From assembly GCA_022448945.1 (NCBI GenBank), contig JAKVCV010000011.1:230454-294453 (forward strand): 64,000 nucleotides of DNA, in the 5' to 3' direction. A program made the translations under genes and the position numbers. The notes below the pieces were generated by a model. The model was given only the letters and a program-made list of their open reading frames with translations, ran no database searches and was not told the origin of the DNA. Every line of letters starts with the position of its first letter. Position 1 is the first letter of the stretch. This document shows, in pieces, positions 61,052 through 64,000 of the stretch. Source of the stretch: Saprospiraceae bacterium (GTDB lineage: Bacteria > Bacteroidota > Bacteroidia > Chitinophagales > Saprospiraceae).

Positions 61052-62056
61052 ATGAGTTTTAAGTATCCTCTTTTGTTTATATTTATTTTGTTTTGTCAGT
61101 TAACACCTGTTAGCGCTCAACCCTCATTTGCATTAAATGGCTCATCAATTATATTATCTGAGAATTGTTATCAATTAACATCTCATAATACATCAAACGA
61201 TGTGGGGAGTTTATGGTGTGAGTTTCCTGTTGAGTTAGAAAATATGGTTGATTTCCGATTTGCTATTAATTTGGGTTGTTCTAAATATGCAGGGGAAGGT
61301 ATAGCTTTTGTCATGCATACAGATACTACTGATTTAGGTGCATTAGGTTGTCACGGTTCTGTTTTAGGATTTGGAGCCAATAATAATTGTGATCCAATCA
61401 AACCTTCTCTTGCCTTGGAGATTGATACAAGATTCAATAGGAGTCATAAGGATCTATATCAGCCGCACCTTACTTTAGTTCAGGACGGAAACATAACCAG
61501 CCCGCTTATTGAGCCTGTAAGAGCTAAGACAGACGGTAATGATGTACGTGATTGTGAATACCATAATATACGAATAGTATGGATTCCCTCAAAACTGGAA
61601 CTTAGCATTTATTTTGATGGTGAATTAAGGATTACTTACAAAAAGGATATTGTTGAAGATGTTTTTGATGGTTCCAGAGAAATATATTTTGGTTTTACAG
61701 GAAGTACAGGTAAACGGCCTAATATGCAAACCGTTTGTGTTCAATCACTTAAAATGGAACTTGATGGTGAATTTGAGCAAAACCGTATTTTTGAAGAATC
61801 TGTAGGGATTTACCCCAACCCTCTAAAAGAGAAATTAACAATAGATGTTAATTTTTCAGATGAAGAAGAAGTTCAGATGCAGCTTTATGATAGTGCCGGT
61901 AAATTGATTTATGAAATTCCTACTCATTTTACCAAATCAAAAAAATATTATTTCAACATGCCCGGATTGCCTTCAGGTATATATTATGTCACGGTTACAA
62001 ATGGTATCAATAGAGTTAGCAAAAAAATAGTTCATCTATCTACCATAAGGGCCTGA
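61052..62056 (+). CDS. Lectin-like protein with T9SS sorting domain
   Basis: A 334-residue secreted protein. A signal peptide ends near residue 22 (PVSAQ). Residues about 25-235 resemble an L-type (legume-like) lectin domain: GEGIAFVMHTDTTDLGALGC, SLALEIDTRFNRSHKD with the metal-site Asp, and LSIYFDGELRITYKKD. The C-terminal type-A sorting domain begins at VGIYPNPLKEKLTIDV and ends near GLPSGIYYVTVTNG. It would be exported by the type IX system and bind glycans on the surface or outside. I start at ATG 61052; TTG 61043 is possible. Confidence 0.85.
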   Translation: MSFKYPLLFIFILFCQLTPVSAQPSFALNGSSIILSENCYQLTSHNTSNDVGSLWCEFPVELENMVDFRFAINLGCSKYAGEGIAFVMHTDTTDLGALGCHGSVLGFGANNNCDPIKPSLALEIDTRFNRSHKDLYQPHLTLVQDGNITSPLIEPVRAKTDGNDVRDCEYHNIRIVWIPSKLELSIYFDGELRITYKKDIVEDVFDGSREIYFGFTGSTGKRPNMQTVCVQSLKMELDGEFEQNRIFEESVGIYPNPLKEKLTIDVNFSDEEEVQMQLYDSAGKLIYEIPTHFTKSKKYYFNMPGLPSGIYYVTVTNGINRVSKKIVHLSTIRA

Positions 62057-62061
62057 AAATA

Positions 62062-63507
62062 TTATTTAATGCGGTACAGATCCCAAAGTTTTGCATTGAC
62101 AGTTGTATCCTTCTTATATCTATAGAACCTGCCGTTAAGAATTTTTTCTGCAACTAGGAAAGGAGTGGGGTTAGCTTTTTCAGCCTTATTGCTTTTTCCC
62201 CATCTAAAATCATTCACACAAATTTTCCCTATTCTCATAAAATAGCATTCTGCTCTATATGCAGGGGTTTTAGTCTTCAATATAATTTTCGATTGCGGAG
62301 GGATTACTTTGGTTAAAGTTGTAATATCATTGATTAGCGCTTTGTCTCTTAAACATTTTCCGTAATTATTAATTGAAATCCCAATAGCACTAATTAAAAG
62401 TATGCATTTTAAATAAAAGAATGGACGATGCCAAGATGGTTTATGTTCCCATTTTAACATAATAAGACGTGCAAATGGGAAACTATAATGGCCAATTGCC
62501 AAAGCTAAAAATGGCATAGCAGGAGTAATATAAAAGCGCATTTGCTTCGGACTCAGCACAATTGGGAGCGTTCCTGCTAAGGTTAATAAAATAAAGAAAG
62601 AAAACCATTTTTTTGCGTCTTTGTTCAGATTAAATTTCAACTTATTTTTTTTCATCATTATAAATGTAAAAATCGCTAATCCCCAAAGAAAAATTGGCTC
62701 AATAAGAAGGGTTTTGAGTATATAAAAATGTCCATTATCATGAATTGATGGCTCTCTAAAGCTACCTAAAATCTGTACTTGGAAATATTTACTATAATAT
62801 AGGACGGCATCTGTGCTTAATCCAAAAAGAATAATATATGGAATGAGGGCACTAAGGAAAATAATCAAAGTTAAACGAACAACAGTAATTAGTGAAAGAT
62901 CCCGGGAAACAACCCAATACAAAGGTATGACTGCTAGTGGGAATAGCCCAACGGGACCTTTAGAAAAAGTTGCAAAAAAAACAAAAATGCCGCAGATGAT
63001 GGCATAGAGATTAGATTCAGTCAATATGGTTTTTATTCCCCAGAACACTGCCCAGACTACGAAAACTAGCATACTGTTTTCTAACAGATACCCCTGAAAA
63101 CTCCATATATTAACAGGGATACAGCACCACAATAGAATGGGCCACCAAATTGTATAAAAAGATAAATTAGGATTTGTTAGTTGCCATATTTTGGCGACAC
63201 CCCATAGCATTAAACCTAAATTCAATAAAGAAAAAACCCTTTCTACCCAAAATGCTGAATCAAAAACAATCATAAAAGATGACATAGCCCATATTGCAAA
63301 CGGAGGGTGCCCGTAAAAGCTATAATAATAATGTTTTGTGGCACTCAAATGCCATAAACTCCCATATCCATCTGCAAGACTTTGTGCAACAGAGCCATAA
63401 AAAATCCCATCTACAAAGAGTCCCTGCGTAAATAATTTTCCTCCGAAAAGAAAAACAAAAACAATAAGTAGTAAATAAAAAAATGGTGTTGATTCCTTAG
63501 ATAGCAT
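62062..63507 (-). CDS. ArnT-like integral membrane glycosyltransferase (GT39/83-type)
   Basis: A 481-residue membrane protein with about ten hydrophobic helices and a C-terminal extracytoplasmic portion. The first periplasmic loop contains LFVDGIFYGSVAQSLADGYG with the acidic residue typical of the dolichyl-phosphate-mannose or ArnT-type transferases, and the next has YYYSFYGHPPFAIWAMSS. Such enzymes transfer sugars from polyprenyl-phosphate donors to proteins or lipids. The stop is 5 bp from that of the lectin gene, convergent. Confidence 0.78.
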   Translation of the reverse strand: MLSKESTPFFYLLLIVFVFLFGGKLFTQGLFVDGIFYGSVAQSLADGYGSLWHLSATKHYYYSFYGHPPFAIWAMSSFMIVFDSAFWVERVFSLLNLGLMLWGVAKIWQLTNPNLSFYTIWWPILLWCCIPVNIWSFQGYLLENSMLVFVVWAVFWGIKTILTESNLYAIICGIFVFFATFSKGPVGLFPLAVIPLYWVVSRDLSLITVVRLTLIIFLSALIPYIILFGLSTDAVLYYSKYFQVQILGSFREPSIHDNGHFYILKTLLIEPIFLWGLAIFTFIMMKKNKLKFNLNKDAKKWFSFFILLTLAGTLPIVLSPKQMRFYITPAMPFLALAIGHYSFPFARLIMLKWEHKPSWHRPFFYLKCILLISAIGISINNYGKCLRDKALINDITTLTKVIPPQSKIILKTKTPAYRAECYFMRIGKICVNDFRWGKSNKAEKANPTPFLVAEKILNGRFYRYKKDTTVNAKLWDLYRIK

Positions 63508-63661
63508 TTGAGAGGTATAATTAGTTTAATTACTTGTAAAGAAAAGGAAGGTTTCTTAATTGCAAGCCCTTGTTATTATTTACTAGGGGCAATTTTAGAT
63601 TAGAATAATATTCGCATTCCTGTTTTGTTGCTAAACTTAATGCTTTTTATTAAAATAACCT

Positions 63662-63669
63662 TACTTTTG
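63662..63669 (+). promoter_or_regulatory. Probable -7 element of the gamma-carbonic anhydrase gene
   Basis: TACTTTTG matches TAnnTTTG exactly, about 37 bp before the ATG at 63706. The -33 position (about 63640) has no clear TTTG, so the assignment is tentative. Confidence 0.5.
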
Positions 63670-63705
63670 ATACGCTTCAGTATATAAATCAAAATTAATA
63701 CAACT

Positions 63706-64000
63706 ATGGCATTAATAAAAACTCTTAGAGGGAAGAATCCTAAATTTGGCAAGAATTGTTTTTTAGCCGAAAATGCTACAATAATAGGTGATGTCGAGAT
63801 GGGTGACGATTGCAGTGTATGGTTTCAAGCAATTATAAGAGGGGATGTAAATTCTATCAGAATTGGGAACAATGTCAACATCCAGGATGCTGCAATTTTA
63901 CATTGTAGTTATCAAAGAGCCGCGACTACTATTGGTAATAATGTGTCCGTTGGGCACAGATCTATAATACATGGTTGTACTATTAAAGATAATGTACTAA
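63706..64000 (+). CDS. Gamma-carbonic anhydrase family protein (3' end beyond window)
   Basis: The first 98 codons of a left-handed beta-helix protein: MALIKTLRGKNPKFG, SVWFQAIIRGDVNSIRIGNN, IQDAAILHCS, VGHRSIIHGC. The hexapeptide-repeat pattern and three histidines (in LHCS, VGH and IIHGC) match the zinc site of gamma-carbonic anhydrases (YrdA/PaaY-like). Many such proteins have no proven carbonic-anhydrase activity. A good -7 element TACTTTTG lies at 63662-63669. The gene runs off the right edge. Confidence 0.9.
   Translation, partial: MALIKTLRGKNPKFGKNCFLAENATIIGDVEMGDDCSVWFQAIIRGDVNSIRIGNNVNIQDAAILHCSYQRAATTIGNNVSVGHRSIIHGCTIKDNVL

Overview
The window is a gene-dense, AT-rich stretch of a bacterial chromosome that I assign to the phylum Bacteroidota, probably a free-living Saprospiria- or Flavobacteriia-like lineage. 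Evidence for this: several secreted proteins end in type IX secretion (T9SS) sorting tails; a TonB-dependent receptor with a carboxypeptidase-like N-terminal domain is followed by a DUF4249 lipoprotein; promoters fit the Bacteroidota pattern TTTG-N20-TAnnTTTG; few genes have a Shine-Dalgarno sequence; and menaquinone is apparently made by the futalosine route (mqnC). No tRNA, rRNA, insertion sequence or CRISPR array was seen.

Layout. 0.3-6.3 kb: an HD-domain protein, then leftward grpE-dnaJ, a TlpA-like thioredoxin, and acpP-fabF-rnc. 6.8-10.1 kb: two exported proteins, one a HEAT-repeat/cyclophilin lipoprotein. 10.3-13.2 kb: cysC-cysD-cysN for sulfate activation. 13.3-17.8 kb: a heptose/glycerol nucleotidyltransferase overlapping a flippase-like membrane protein, fumarylacetoacetase, and a Wzx-like flippase. 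18.0-25.3 kb: a UvrD-type helicase-nuclease, cdsA, a CPBP protease, an aminotransferase and homoserine kinase. 25.3-28.9 kb: a DUF6702-like protein, a HupE/UreJ-like protein and an M1 peptidase, with two parS-like ParB sites. 29.2-34.2 kb: a TonB receptor with DUF4249 lipoprotein, and an ECF sigma / membrane anti-sigma-like / Spy-like operon. 34.4-42.3 kb: an acyltransferase, a T9SS-secreted protein, a tandem-repeat membrane protein, and a leftward four-gene cassette of unrecognised proteins sharing one small module. 42.5-48.3 kb: ileS behind what looks like a leader-peptide attenuator, metF, and ctaA. 48.3-49.5 kb: a very AT-rich gene-free block with many DnaA-box-like 9-mers, a candidate replication origin. 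49.5-64 kb: mqnC, an unusual kinase-peptidase-aminotransferase fusion, aldose epimerase, an SDR, meaB, a Kunitz-type protein with a probable -1 frameshift to a sorting tail, an S24-only protein, a START protein, holB, a queD/PTPS homologue, a lectin-like T9SS protein, a GT39-type glycosyltransferase and a truncated gamma-carbonic anhydrase.

Most interesting: (1) upstream of ileS, a promoter, an isoleucine-rich leader peptide, and mutually exclusive antiterminator and terminator helices form a complete ribosome-mediated attenuator; (2) the four-gene cassette at 38.9-42.3 kb is an uncharacterised system whose members are built around a shared D-G-x-I-x-x-x-E-Q-A module; (3) the DnaA-box cluster at 48.5-49.2 kb together with parS sites about 23 kb away suggests the window covers the chromosomal origin region although dnaA is not here; (4) a bacterial Kunitz-domain gene carries a canonical A AAA AAG slippery heptamer exactly where its reading frame must change to reach the secretion tail.
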